From Candidatus Heimdallarchaeota archaeon (GTDB lineage Archaea > Asgardarchaeota > Heimdallarchaeia > Heimdallarchaeales > Kariarchaeaceae), in assembly GCA_015523565.1 (NCBI GenBank), contig WAKA01000009.1:1-47146 (forward strand): 47,146 nt of DNA. The letters run 5' to 3'. Below are positions 1 to 8,660 of this stretch, in pieces. Made by a program: the position numbers and the translations under genes. A model generated the notes under the pieces. It searched no databases, was not told where the DNA came from, and saw only the letters and a program-made list of their open reading frames with translations. Numbering within the stretch: the stretch's first letter is position 1; each line of letters begins with the position of its first letter.

Positions 1-55
1 CCTTGTAGTTTTATTCTGTTGAATTTGTCTCTTATTCATTGAAAAAATAATTGCC

Positions 56-64
56 CTTATATAG
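56..64 (+). promoter_or_regulatory. TATA box of the FtsX-type permease gene
   Basis: The motif CTTATATAG is centred about 26 bp upstream of the ATG at 86. No Shine-Dalgarno sequence precedes that ATG, so transcription probably starts at or next to the start codon (leaderless mRNA). The spacing rule is well known in archaea; the assignment is inferred. Confidence 0.55.
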
Positions 65-85
65 TAGTACAAATTAATAGAACAC

Positions 86-3061
86 ATGAGCTATGTGGGT
101 GAACGTAAAAGTTCAAAACGCACAAATAGATCTTGGACTTTGATTTCTTTCACTTTTTTCATCAATTTTTCAATGGGATACGCCTTTACTAGAGATATCT
201 TCTTTTTCAAATCTTTTTTCCTGTTTTTCACCATCTTTTCTGGAACTGTTTTTGTTTTGCTTTTCCTCAAAAATTTTATTTCACTCAGGAAAAATCCTAT
301 CGAACGAAAAATTGCTGAAATAGGGATTGTAAAGAAATATCTGAAAATCTCTCGAAAATATCTTATGGCTTCTGCTATTGGAATGGTTTTGGCTACATTG
401 TTGCTTTCACAAGGAATATTGACCCCGCAAATATATGAAAAACAAATTGCCGAGCAATATTTTAATGGAAATCAAGTCAATTCATTCTCTATTAACTATT
501 ATCATAATACAAACAATGTTACAAATGATATGCCCATTATTTTTGAAAATTTCAAAAAAATGAAAACAATAGCAGAACAGCAATTAAGTGGTTCAAATTT
601 CCCAATAGTTTCAGCTTTTGACTGGATTACTCTTGAAACTTCCTTAAACAGTTCTCGTTTAATTAAAAATAACTCTCGCAATGATTTTTATTATGGCCCC
701 TCATTTGTAACCGTTCTCCCCTTAACTGAAAATAATATTCAATTTTTATCAGATCGCCATCTTTTTCAAGGTTCTAGTACAAATGACACTGCAATGCTTC
801 TTACTTATCCTTCATTTAAGGAATTTTTCCAATCTGAAAACACTGTTCCTCTGCTTTTTGAAAAAGTCTACTCGTTTGAGCCAACCTATAATGCAACAAA
901 ACTTGAATACAGTGTAAATCTTACCAACAAGGTTTTCACTAGCTTATATGATTTATTTGACAACTATGTTGGTGAGATTCTACTCTTTGTTTCCATTCCT
1001 ATTTTCTCTGACTTAATGTCCATTTATCAAACCCAATATCCTGTATCTTATAACAAGGAGTTTTCAAGGTCTTCTTATACCCTATTTCTATATTCTCCTA
1101 TTCCTCCGTTAGATGACATTGATTCGCGTAAAAAAGAACTGGCCGCTTTAACAAACAAGCTTTATGGCTCTTTTTCAGAATATGATGTATACATCACCAC
1201 CCCATTCGAAAAAAAATTGGATGACTATCAAGACACATTATCTGGATTAATATTTACTATAATATTATTCTTGTCTCCTATAATTGGTTTGGGACTTTAT
1301 CTGGTCTATTACTCATCTACATTGGTTGAAAAACGCAGAAGAAAATTGGTCTCAATAATGAGAATGAGGGGAACCACTGAAAATGAACTGAAGACAATGT
1401 TCATATTCGAGATTGTTGCTGGTTCTCTAATTGCTGTTGGTGTTGGAATGGTCTTGTCAATACCATGGGTTCAACTCATCAATAGTTTCTCAGGGTTTTT
1501 CCAAATATCATTTAATCAGACTCCTTCAGTTTCCCCAATTTTCGAATGGTATTGGCAAGTTCCTTTGACAGGGATGATTCTGGCCTTTGATGTGAACATG
1601 TTTCCATTGTTCAAACTTGCGGATCCAAATTTGACAGAGGGAATGGGTCCTGAAGAAAAAAGACCTCCTTTTTGGCAACGTTATTATTTTGACGTAATCT
1701 TGTTTATCATTGGTTTCATTGACTATGCCCTCATAAGTTTCATACCTATCAATCCCCAAACGATTGGTGTTCTAATCATTATTTTCCTATTGAGTCCATT
1801 TGCAATCATTGGAATATTTATTGGATCATCACTGATTGTTGCAAGATTTTTTTCTCCTGTCATCGGCTTTTTCTCTGATTTTATTTGGATTAGAAGGGGT
1901 GACATGATTGCATTGGCTACAAGAAATATGAGACAAAACAGATATACCAGCTCAAAACTTGTTGCATTCATATTATTTGCCTTAATGGTCAGTTTTACTT
2001 TTATCATCCTCCCAAACAGCATAATACCCTATTCAGAGGAAACCACTATGTATTCCTCAGGTGCTGATGTAGTAATTTCTGGACCACAATTCCTCAATAC
2101 TAGCACTCTCACAAACATTACTGGAATAGAGGGTGTTGAGGGTTTCACCAATCTAGTACAGACTTACCTATCGTTTGAGCGAAGCATAAGCCTTCTTGCA
2201 GTCAATGCAAGCAGTTTCGCAGAATATTCTTTTTGGAAGGGGAAATATGCCGATAAACCAATTGAGAAACTGATGGATGCGCTTGGCAAAAAACAAGAAA
2301 ACATACTGATGCAGAAATTGAGTGCCAAAAGTTTGGATATTGAAGTTGGTGATTCGTTTTTCCTTCAATCATCCGACAATACAATTGATTTGACTGTTGT
2401 TGGAATGTTCGATTATTTTCCACGACTGGTGCAATATCTTGATCCTACATATCCCCAAACCTATTTTGTGATGAACTTAGATTATTTCTTTTCTCTCAAT
2501 CTCACAGGTATTACTGCTTATTCTTATATTAAGGTGGACAAAAATGCTAACATTACTCGTATTCTCTCTGAAATTGACGACGTCCTTCCAGCATCATACT
2601 CTGTCTCAAGTCCACTGAAAGAGATTAGTGAAAATAATGTTTTCAAAAAACTAACTGTAACGATTTCTCAATCAAGTTTGATGACTGCATTGCTGGCCAT
2701 TTCCATTGCTACCTTCTACTATGCATTTACAACTCTTTCTGATAGGAAAAAGGAAATTGGAATATTTCGTGCATTGGGTATGAAGGAAAAACAAATATTC
2801 CAATTGCTGCTTGTTGAAACCCTCATAATCATATTAATTGGTGTTTTGCTTGGAATTGTGTTTGGGGTTATTTTAAGTGATTTCATCAGCAAACTGATTT
2901 TTGCAGGTTCTTTCGGCGTTCCGCCATTCTCTCTGGAATTTCCCATATCATATCTTTCTTCATATGGCTTGATTGTCCTGTTATTGGCAGTTGTTGGTGC
3001 GATAATCCCTGCAAAACGAATTGCATCCCTCCAAACAGGAAGTATTCTCAGGGCTGAGTGA
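86..3061 (+). CDS. FtsX-family ABC transporter permease, double-core
   Basis: Membrane permease of a MacB/LolCDE-like ABC system, which typically exports or extracts lipids, lipoproteins or peptides, or does mechanical work at the membrane. Membrane segments lie near residues 18-36, 42-65 and 92-112, followed by a roughly 270-residue extracellular part. A first FtsX-like core follows (about 385-480), then more membrane segments, a second extracellular domain (about 660-870) and a second FtsX core at the C-terminus with the typical RKKEIGIFRALGMKEKQI stretch. At 991 residues it is about twice a single FtsX permease, so one chain may supply both halves of the channel. The two ATPase genes follow at once. 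The start at 86 fits the TATA spacing. Substrate unknown. Confidence 0.85.
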   Translation: MSYVGERKSSKRTNRSWTLISFTFFINFSMGYAFTRDIFFFKSFFLFFTIFSGTVFVLLFLKNFISLRKNPIERKIAEIGIVKKYLKISRKYLMASAIGMVLATLLLSQGILTPQIYEKQIAEQYFNGNQVNSFSINYYHNTNNVTNDMPIIFENFKKMKTIAEQQLSGSNFPIVSAFDWITLETSLNSSRLIKNNSRNDFYYGPSFVTVLPLTENNIQFLSDRHLFQGSSTNDTAMLLTYPSFKEFFQSENTVPLLFEKVYSFEPTYNATKLEYSVNLTNKVFTSLYDLFDNYVGEILLFVSIPIFSDLMSIYQTQYPVSYNKEFSRSSYTLFLYSPIPPLDDIDSRKKELAALTNKLYGSFSEYDVYITTPFEKKLDDYQDTLSGLIFTIILFLSPIIGLGLYLVYYSSTLVEKRRRKLVSIMRMRGTTENELKTMFIFEIVAGSLIAVGVGMVLSIPWVQLINSFSGFFQISFNQTPSVSPIFEWYWQVPLTGMILAFDVNMFPLFKLADPNLTEGMGPEEKRPPFWQRYYFDVILFIIGFIDYALISFIPINPQTIGVLIIIFLLSPFAIIGIFIGSSLIVARFFSPVIGFFSDFIWIRRGDMIALATRNMRQNRYTSSKLVAFILFALMVSFTFIILPNSIIPYSEETTMYSSGADVVISGPQFLNTSTLTNITGIEGVEGFTNLVQTYLSFERSISLLAVNASSFAEYSFWKGKYADKPIEKLMDALGKKQENILMQKLSAKSLDIEVGDSFFLQSSDNTIDLTVVGMFDYFPRLVQYLDPTYPQTYFVMNLDYFFSLNLTGITAYSYIKVDKNANITRILSEIDDVLPASYSVSSPLKEISENNVFKKLTVTISQSSLMTALLAISIATFYYAFTTLSDRKKEIGIFRALGMKEKQIFQLLLVETLIIILIGVLLGIVFGVILSDFISKLIFAGSFGVPPFSLEFPISYLSSYGLIVLLLAVVGAIIPAKRIASLQTGSILRAE

Positions 3062-3067
3062 TTTACC

Positions 3068-3994
3068 ATGAATGCAAAAACCCAAAATAGCTTTAATCTA
3101 GAAATTTCCAAACCAGTAGGTATCGTCGCCCGCAACTTGATTAAGGTTTATGATGACCCTTCTTCAGACAGTGGCATTATTGCCTTGCGTGGTGTTGAAT
3201 TGAATGTGAAACCAGGTTCTTTGGTTTCAATAATAGGTCCGTCAGGTGCTGGAAAAAGCACATTGTTGAATGTATTGGGCGCAATGTATCCTCCTACTGC
3301 TGGAGAACTTTATGTTGGTTCTATTCCAGTCCATTCACTTCGCCACTGGCAAATTGACTATTACCATCAAAAAATAGTTGGATTTCTCTGGCAATTGCCT
3401 GAAAGGAATCTTTTGCCTGAACTTTCTGCCGAAGAAAATGTGGAATATGTGATGCAGATTGCAGGCTACCCCAAGGATAAACGTAAAGAACGCATCAAAT
3501 ACCTTCTGACTGCTGTTGGGGTATGGGAACGAAGAACACATAAACTCGGACAATTGTCTGGTGGCGAAGCTCAACGTGTTGGTTTGGCTGTGGCACTCGC
3601 AAATGAGCCTGCTATCCTCCTTGCAGATGAACCAACTGGTGAGCTCGATTCTGAAACAACTATGGAAGTTATTGGCTATCTTCAAGACTTGAACAAGGAT
3701 GAAGACCTAACAATGGTCATTGTTACACATGACGGTCGATTTGAACGGATGACGCATCAAAGCTTTCACATTCTTGACGGCATGATCAGTGGTGTGAGAA
3801 GATCTATAACTGGTGAAGCCGCAAAAGACTGGAGAAGTGCAGAAAGGGAAGAACTTGCATTTGTGGATCAGTTTGGCAATGTTCGAATTCCCTCAGAACT
3901 GAGAAAACGACATGCAATTGGTTCCTATGTTCGTTTTGTATCTGAGGACGGTCGGCTCTACATAGAACCCGCGGAGGTGTCAACAAATGAATGA
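3068..3994 (+). CDS. ABC transporter ATPase (MacB type) with AbrB-like C-terminal tail
   Basis: Nucleotide-binding subunit for the preceding permease. Visible motifs are Walker A GPSGAGKSTL, signature LSGGEAQRVGLA, Walker B AILLADEPTGELD and the H-loop VTHD, all intact. The ABC domain ends near residue 240. The remaining ~60 residues are not part of MacB-type ATPases: VDQFGNVRIPSELRKRHAIG, followed by a YVRFVSEDGRLYIEP-like strand pair, resembles the swapped-hairpin AbrB/SpoVT fold (inference from pattern). The gene starts 6 nt after the permease stop and overlaps the next gene by 8 nt, so the three are one operon. Confidence 0.88.
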   Translation: MNAKTQNSFNLEISKPVGIVARNLIKVYDDPSSDSGIIALRGVELNVKPGSLVSIIGPSGAGKSTLLNVLGAMYPPTAGELYVGSIPVHSLRHWQIDYYHQKIVGFLWQLPERNLLPELSAEENVEYVMQIAGYPKDKRKERIKYLLTAVGVWERRTHKLGQLSGGEAQRVGLAVALANEPAILLADEPTGELDSETTMEVIGYLQDLNKDEDLTMVIVTHDGRFERMTHQSFHILDGMISGVRRSITGEAAKDWRSAEREELAFVDQFGNVRIPSELRKRHAIGSYVRFVSEDGRLYIEPAEVSTNE

Positions 3995-4760
3995 TGAAAT
4001 TCTCATTCATACTGAAAATCTGACCAAGGAATATGGTGCTGGTGAAACTTTGGTTCGTGCCATCAGAGGCATCGATATCGATATCAAAAGAGGGGAATTC
4101 ATTGCAATTCTTGGAAAATCTGGAAGTGGGAAATCCACATTTGTATCTATGCTGGGGGGCTTGGAAATTCCGACACGGGGTAAAGTCATTTTTGATGGCG
4201 TTGATTTGGCAAAACTTTCGCAAGACGAATTGGCGGAGATTCGGAGAGATAACATCGGAATTGTATTCCAGCACTTTTATTTGCTTGAAACACTAACTGC
4301 TGTAGAAAATGTTGAACTCCCTTTGCTGATCGCCAATCGTCCAAAGAAAGAACGTCGTCCGCTTGCCTTGCAAATTCTCCAACGTGTCGGACTTGCGGAT
4401 CGTGTATCAAATTATCCTGTCGAACTTTCAGGTGGTGAAAAACAAAGGGTTGGAATTGCAAGGGCACTTGTTGCCAAACCCAAGTTGATTTTGGCGGATG
4501 AACCTACAGGGGATCTTGACTCAAAAACAGGTGACCAAATTATTGACCTTCTCGTTGAAATCAATAATGATCCTGACTGGAGACCCACAATAATCATGGT
4601 TACTCACGACGTCAGCAAATTACGCAAAGGTATGCGTGTCTTGACCCTCTCAGACGGAAGGATTATTGATGACCGTTACTTCTTGAAAGACAGTGATTTG
4701 TTGATTTTTGATGAATTTGGGGCTCCAAGTGAAATCATTGGTGAGTTGCAGAAAAGTTAA
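3987..4760 (+). CDS. ABC transporter ATPase (MacB/LolD type)
   Basis: Second ATPase of the FtsX-type exporter. Walker A GKSGSGKSTF, signature LSGGEKQRVGIARAL, Walker B LILADEPTGDLD and H-loop VTHD are complete. It is more canonical than its neighbour and lacks the long C-terminal extension, though a short FDEFGAPSEIIGEL tail faintly recalls the start of that extension. Two different ATPases with a double-core permease suggest a heterodimeric motor. Its start lies inside the previous gene (8-nt overlap, translational coupling). Its last 26 bases overlap the 3' end of the convergent peptidase gene. Confidence 0.9.
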   Translation: MNDEILIHTENLTKEYGAGETLVRAIRGIDIDIKRGEFIAILGKSGSGKSTFVSMLGGLEIPTRGKVIFDGVDLAKLSQDELAEIRRDNIGIVFQHFYLLETLTAVENVELPLLIANRPKKERRPLALQILQRVGLADRVSNYPVELSGGEKQRVGIARALVAKPKLILADEPTGDLDSKTGDQIIDLLVEINNDPDWRPTIIMVTHDVSKLRKGMRVLTLSDGRIIDDRYFLKDSDLLIFDEFGAPSEIIGELQKS

Positions 4761-5655
4761 GCATCTCCATCAACTTATCAATCTTGATATTCAGTTCTGC
4801 AACATTCACAGACATGTCTTTTTCTGTATGGTAATTTGGGTTTCTGTAATTGGCTGTATCTGTCACCATGACAGCAGGAACGTTTATGTCCCAAAACAAG
4901 GCATGATCTGATCTTCGTGCATCTTCATTGAATTCAAGCGGTTCAAGTCTGTGGACAATAAAATCTGGAAGTTTAAAAAGATTCAAGAGAAATTGACTGT
5001 TGTGGTTACCGACTACAACTAGATAATTTCCATCCTCAGGTAACATGATGTCCCCTACCGCCTTTTGTTTTCCAAAATACCCTACTGATTCAAAATTAAT
5101 CACTCCTTTCAACTTAGGTAAAAGTAAAACATCTCTTAAATGTTTAATCAACATTTTGGTTCCATGAAAAATAGAAATTCCCTTGTACTTTGATATGAAA
5201 TTCCTCTGAAATTCAAAATACTCTTGAGTTCCCAATTTTAGTTTGCCGTGTTCACTTTCCCATTTATATCTCTCCTCCCATAATCTTGGATGACCTTCTT
5301 CAAAATCCGTAAGGGCAAATGCATAATTCCCTTTTAGTTTCCCTTGTTTGTGTGCAAGTAACAACTGGTGAACTGTTGCCATTCCAGAAAGATTATCGTC
5401 AGCTCCTGGGCTATTTGGGACTGTGTCATGATGTGCCATAAATAAAATAAATTCTTCTTCAGGCTTCTTTGGAGGGACAAAGATATTGGTTCCCTGTATT
5501 CCCCCCAATTCAAATGACATTTCTATCGATGTGATTCCCTTTTCTTTCCACTCTTGCCTTATCTTTTTTGGAGTCTCAGAATGCCCTTCTGGATTTGTCC
5601 AAGGATTTCTGTCATACAGATATTGATCCACAAACCCTTTGATATCTTCCATCAT
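4735..5655 (-). CDS. M28-family zinc metallopeptidase
   Basis: Probable aminopeptidase or carboxypeptidase of family M28 with a two-zinc centre. Visible metal and catalytic positions are H-D in AHHDT, the bridging D in GADDN, the E-E pair in DFEEGH, and the late H in NPNYHTEKD. The 306-residue chain is just the catalytic domain, with no signal peptide or membrane segment, so it is probably cytoplasmic. An ATG-ATG pair begins the frame. Its 3' end overlaps the convergent ABC ATPase gene by 26 bp, leaving no room for a terminator between them. Substrate cannot be predicted. Confidence 0.82.
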   Translation of the reverse strand: MMEDIKGFVDQYLYDRNPWTNPEGHSETPKKIRQEWKEKGITSIEMSFELGGIQGTNIFVPPKKPEEEFILFMAHHDTVPNSPGADDNLSGMATVHQLLLAHKQGKLKGNYAFALTDFEEGHPRLWEERYKWESEHGKLKLGTQEYFEFQRNFISKYKGISIFHGTKMLIKHLRDVLLLPKLKGVINFESVGYFGKQKAVGDIMLPEDGNYLVVVGNHNSQFLLNLFKLPDFIVHRLEPLEFNEDARRSDHALFWDINVPAVMVTDTANYRNPNYHTEKDMSVNVAELNIKIDKLMEMLNFSATHQ

Positions 5656-5751
5656 AAACTTTCCATGAATCTGTTTCTTTAATTATTTTCCAAGTTGACT
5701 TTGTCAATTTAGCTGTTTAAAGTGCCATTTTTCATTATAGCTAACTAAATG

Positions 5752-5760
5752 CTTTAATTA
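5752..5760 (+). promoter_or_regulatory. TATA box of the FKBP gene
   Basis: CTTTAATTA is centred about 29 bp before the ATG at 5785, and there is no Shine-Dalgarno sequence, consistent with a leaderless transcript. Confidence 0.45.
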
Positions 5761-5784
5761 TTTGAATCCATGTTTTTTATTTAG

Positions 5785-6474
5785 ATGGAAAAAATCAAGG
5801 AAGGCTCATTTGTCAAAGTTGATTTTATCGCTAAAAAATCCGAGGACGGCGAGATTTTTGATACAACAATAAAGGAAGTAGCTGAAAAACATGGTATATT
5901 TACACATGCTAAAATTTATGAACCAAAATTACTTGTAATCGGAAAGGAATGGCTCCCTGGTGCAGTGGAAAATGCCCTGTTGGGAAAAACTGTTGGTGAA
6001 ACCATCGAAATAGATGTTCCATTTGCAGAAGCATTTGGTCCTCATGATCCATCCAAAATAAAACTTGTTCCCCGCCGTGAATTTCAGAAACTTCAAATCA
6101 ATCCACAAAAAGGTGAATACGTTGAAATTTCTGGTCAGGAAGGATTAATCCTCTCAGTAACTCCTGGAAGAGTTCGAATTGACTTCAATCATAAACTTGC
6201 AGGAAAGGACTTGCATTATACTGTAACCATCCATTCAGTAATCAATGAGGAACTTGACAAAATTCAGGCATTGATCAATAGACGACTACCTGGCGCTGAT
6301 TTGTCTGATTCAATTATTCGTATTGACGGTGAAAAACTTGATGTAATCCTGCCTGACAGGGTTCGCTATTATGAGTATATCCAATTCGCAAAGAAAAACA
6401 TCGCAAAAGATATTGGTGATATTATTGGAAAATACACTGAAGTGGTTTTCCATGAAACCTTTCCGACATCATGA
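5785..6474 (+). CDS. FKBP-type peptidyl-prolyl cis-trans isomerase (SlyD-like)
   Basis: Folding catalyst and chaperone acting on X-Pro bonds. The N-terminal FKBP domain starts with GSFVKVDFIAKKSEDGEIFD, and the typical LPGAVENALLGKTVGE and AFGPHDPSKI stretches follow, with an insert-in-flap part around residues 75-130. The roughly 90 C-terminal residues are extra, as in the long archaeal FKBPs. No signal peptide, so cytoplasmic. It is monocistronic by spacing, with its own TATA box. Confidence 0.88.
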   Translation: MEKIKEGSFVKVDFIAKKSEDGEIFDTTIKEVAEKHGIFTHAKIYEPKLLVIGKEWLPGAVENALLGKTVGETIEIDVPFAEAFGPHDPSKIKLVPRREFQKLQINPQKGEYVEISGQEGLILSVTPGRVRIDFNHKLAGKDLHYTVTIHSVINEELDKIQALINRRLPGADLSDSIIRIDGEKLDVILPDRVRYYEYIQFAKKNIAKDIGDIIGKYTEVVFHETFPTS

Positions 6475-6503
6475 CGCTAATCTTTCAAAGAAAATATCGA
6501 TAT

Positions 6504-6516
6504 GATTTAATAAAAT
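6504..6516 (+). promoter_or_regulatory. TATA box of the PRC-barrel-like gene pair
   Basis: GATTTAATAAAAT is centred about 26-27 bp before the ATG at 6536. No ribosome-binding site precedes that start, so the first gene of the pair is probably leaderless. Confidence 0.45.
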
Positions 6517-6535
6517 AAGTGACAAAATTTTAATT

Positions 6536-7195
6536 ATGGGTCATGGACTGGAAACTGCCCTTTCTGAACTTAAAAAGTACAGGGTTATTGATTCTAACGG
6601 AAATGAAGTTGGCAATCCAATTGATGTCGTCTTTGATATCAAAAAGGATCTGGCTACCAAATTGGTTTTAGGTGGCTCTTTTATCGAAGAACTCAAGGAA
6701 AAATTGGGTCTGAAACCTGATGATGATCCTGTTGTGTCTTTGACGCATATCGACAAAGTTCAGAATAAGATTATCAAGCTAAATGTAACAGCAGAAGATT
6801 TACCTAACAAGCTGGAAACAGATGCAATCTCCAAAAACGAACAAATGTTCTCTCAAATCAAGAATTTTGTCATTGTTGATACTGAGGGCAATGAAATTGG
6901 AAGACCCATTGATATAATCATACATTCCGATAATGGAATATCATTTATCATTGGAGATTCCATATTTCAAGAGTTCCTTGAAAAAATCGGTTTTACTCCT
7001 GATTTTGATTTGCTTCTTCCCTTCCATGATGTCCAGTTTATTGACACTCCCAGCAAGAAAATTAAGATAAAAAGCAAAAAGGAACATCTCCAAACAATTC
7101 TTGATGGACTTCCTCTCAAAGATGCAATTGATAGGCTAAATACTGCCACCATGGCAAGCAAAGAAGCAGAAATCATGAGGTTTAAAATCCAATAG
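6536..7195 (+). CDS. tandem PRC-barrel-like domain protein
   Basis: Two repeated domains are visible. Residues about 12-100 begin YRVIDSNGNEVGNPIDVVFD, and residues about 108-195 begin FVIVDTEGNEIGRPIDIII; both have the alternating strand pattern and 'D..G.E.G.P.D' turn of PRC-barrels. PRC-barrels in archaea are adaptor or structural domains, and some (CdpB types) act in cell division; which kind this is cannot be decided here. It is 219 residues with no membrane segment. The next gene, a paralogue, starts 10 nt after its stop. Confidence 0.6.
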   Translation: MGHGLETALSELKKYRVIDSNGNEVGNPIDVVFDIKKDLATKLVLGGSFIEELKEKLGLKPDDDPVVSLTHIDKVQNKIIKLNVTAEDLPNKLETDAISKNEQMFSQIKNFVIVDTEGNEIGRPIDIIIHSDNGISFIIGDSIFQEFLEKIGFTPDFDLLLPFHDVQFIDTPSKKIKIKSKKEHLQTILDGLPLKDAIDRLNTATMASKEAEIMRFKIQ

Positions 7196-7205
7196 AGGGT
7201 ACACC

Positions 7206-7805
7206 ATGAGTCTTCCACCTATCCAATTCTCAAAAATTAGACGGATGGTCATTATTGACTGTAATGATGTTGAGGTTGGAGAACCTGTTGACATTGGTTT
7301 TTCTCTTGATCTTACTCCAAAATTCTTGGTTATCGGTGGCGGGTTCATAGAAGAGTTGCTCGAAATAATGGAACGCCGCGAGGATATTGATCAGATAATT
7401 GACCTTGATATAATCCAAGAAATCTCTGATGCAATTTACCTGAAAGTTCCCGAAACCGATCTTCCTGAAGAAAGCAACATTGGAACCATGATGACTGATA
7501 TCATCCTTTTTTCCCAAATCTGCCAAACACCAATGTTTGACATAGATGGTTTACCATTAGGTAAAATTAAAGATGTCATCTTCTCATCCGAAAAGACTGA
7601 ATTCATCTTTGAAAATCCAGAATTCAATAAGGCAATGTCAATGCGAGGCTATGGACAAAAGCTTGAATTCAAGGTGCCCAAGGAAAAACTGAGTTATCAA
7701 AATGGACTTCTTATGCTTGCATTGCCTAAGGAAGAAATCGAAAGTAAAATTCAAGCCCAAATCATCGCCAAATCAAGGGGAAAACAGCTAATTGCATTAT
7801 CATGA
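7206..7805 (+). CDS. tandem PRC-barrel-like domain protein (paralogue)
   Basis: Paralogue of the upstream gene with two PRC-like repeats, one beginning near IIDCNDVEVGEPVDIGF and a second near PMFDIDGLPLGKIKDVIF. The second repeat is shorter and more diverged. An AGAGGGT Shine-Dalgarno sequence 6 nt before the ATG supports this start and contrasts with the leaderless first gene. The 10-nt gap indicates co-transcription, so the two proteins may form a hetero-oligomer (inference). Confidence 0.6.
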   Translation: MSLPPIQFSKIRRMVIIDCNDVEVGEPVDIGFSLDLTPKFLVIGGGFIEELLEIMERREDIDQIIDLDIIQEISDAIYLKVPETDLPEESNIGTMMTDIILFSQICQTPMFDIDGLPLGKIKDVIFSSEKTEFIFENPEFNKAMSMRGYGQKLEFKVPKEKLSYQNGLLMLALPKEEIESKIQAQIIAKSRGKQLIALS

Positions 7806-7830
7806 AAAATTGCATTGAACTAAAAAAGAA

Positions 7831-8604
7831 CTAAAGAAACATCCCTTTGTCAGCTCCCTGATTGTCACCATTGTCATTTCCCATGCTCTCTGTCGCATCC
7901 ATCATCGATTGTATTTCCCTTTCAATATTTTCTGCCTCTTTAATAAGTTCTTCCACGCCACAGTTGGTTCCCAATAGGTCATTGATTATTTCAACGGCAT
8001 GGCTTGCTCCAATTGGGTCTGGTCTTGACCTTTCTGCATATGGAAGTATTGCAATTCCTGGAAAATCATATAGTTCACAGTACATCAACAATAGTGCCAA
8101 CGGTCCTGTAACATAAAGTCCTTCATCAAGGCTGGGGACATTGGCCGCTGGAAACATCTCCCTATAAAGTGTTGTATAAACTGCTTTTGCAAGGACTTCC
8201 TCTTCAGTCCTCAATCTTGAATCCAACCCTCCAATCAATATCGCATTGTTCATGCGTTTGCTTTTTGCCCATTGGATAATGGCTTTTGCAAATGCCCTAT
8301 GCTCATATTTCTGAGGCTCAAAAAAAGCGGCCAAGAAAACTATGTTATCCGATTTGTAAAGTTCAAATGGAAGAATCAAATCCTGATTCCGTACTGAAAG
8401 AAATGGCGGCAAATATTCTGTTACCACAAACCCAATTCTTTTTGCATTTAATTTCTGTATCATGTGGTTTACCGCTATGAAGCCAATCTTCCCAATTCCA
8501 TAAAATCCTGTGACTAAAGTACATCCTGATAAGTCTTCCCCATTTGTCAAAAATTCAATTGGATTGCCGCCTGTTTCTATACGCTCTATTTTTTTATCGT
8601 CCAT
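7831..8604 (-). CDS. PAC2-family protein (proteasome assembly chaperone-like)
   Basis: The PAC2 fold is recognised by the LVTGFYGIGKIGFIAVNHMI start, the AILIGGL central strand and the VTGPLALLLMYCELYDFPGIAIL region. Archaeal members include PbaA/PbaB proteasome-associated chaperones, though many PAC2 proteins are uncharacterised. After the fold comes a helical stretch (about 205-235) and an acidic, disordered-looking tail ending DKGMFL. The final Met-Phe-Leu resembles the Hb-Tyr-X tail by which activators and chaperones dock on the 20S alpha ring, with Phe in place of Tyr. Stand-alone gene between convergent and co-directional neighbours. Confidence 0.75.
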   Translation of the reverse strand: MDDKKIERIETGGNPIEFLTNGEDLSGCTLVTGFYGIGKIGFIAVNHMIQKLNAKRIGFVVTEYLPPFLSVRNQDLILPFELYKSDNIVFLAAFFEPQKYEHRAFAKAIIQWAKSKRMNNAILIGGLDSRLRTEEEVLAKAVYTTLYREMFPAANVPSLDEGLYVTGPLALLLMYCELYDFPGIAILPYAERSRPDPIGASHAVEIINDLLGTNCGVEELIKEAENIEREIQSMMDATESMGNDNGDNQGADKGMFL

Positions 8605-8660
8605 TTGCCCATGATTGTTTTCTCATTATCCTTTTAAATGACTTCCATTGTTTGCAACAA

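Noticed and set aside
2719-3135. 138-codon minus-strand frame at the permease/ATPase junction
   Set aside because: Antisense to the conserved FtsX C-terminus and the ATPase start; no ribosome-binding site.
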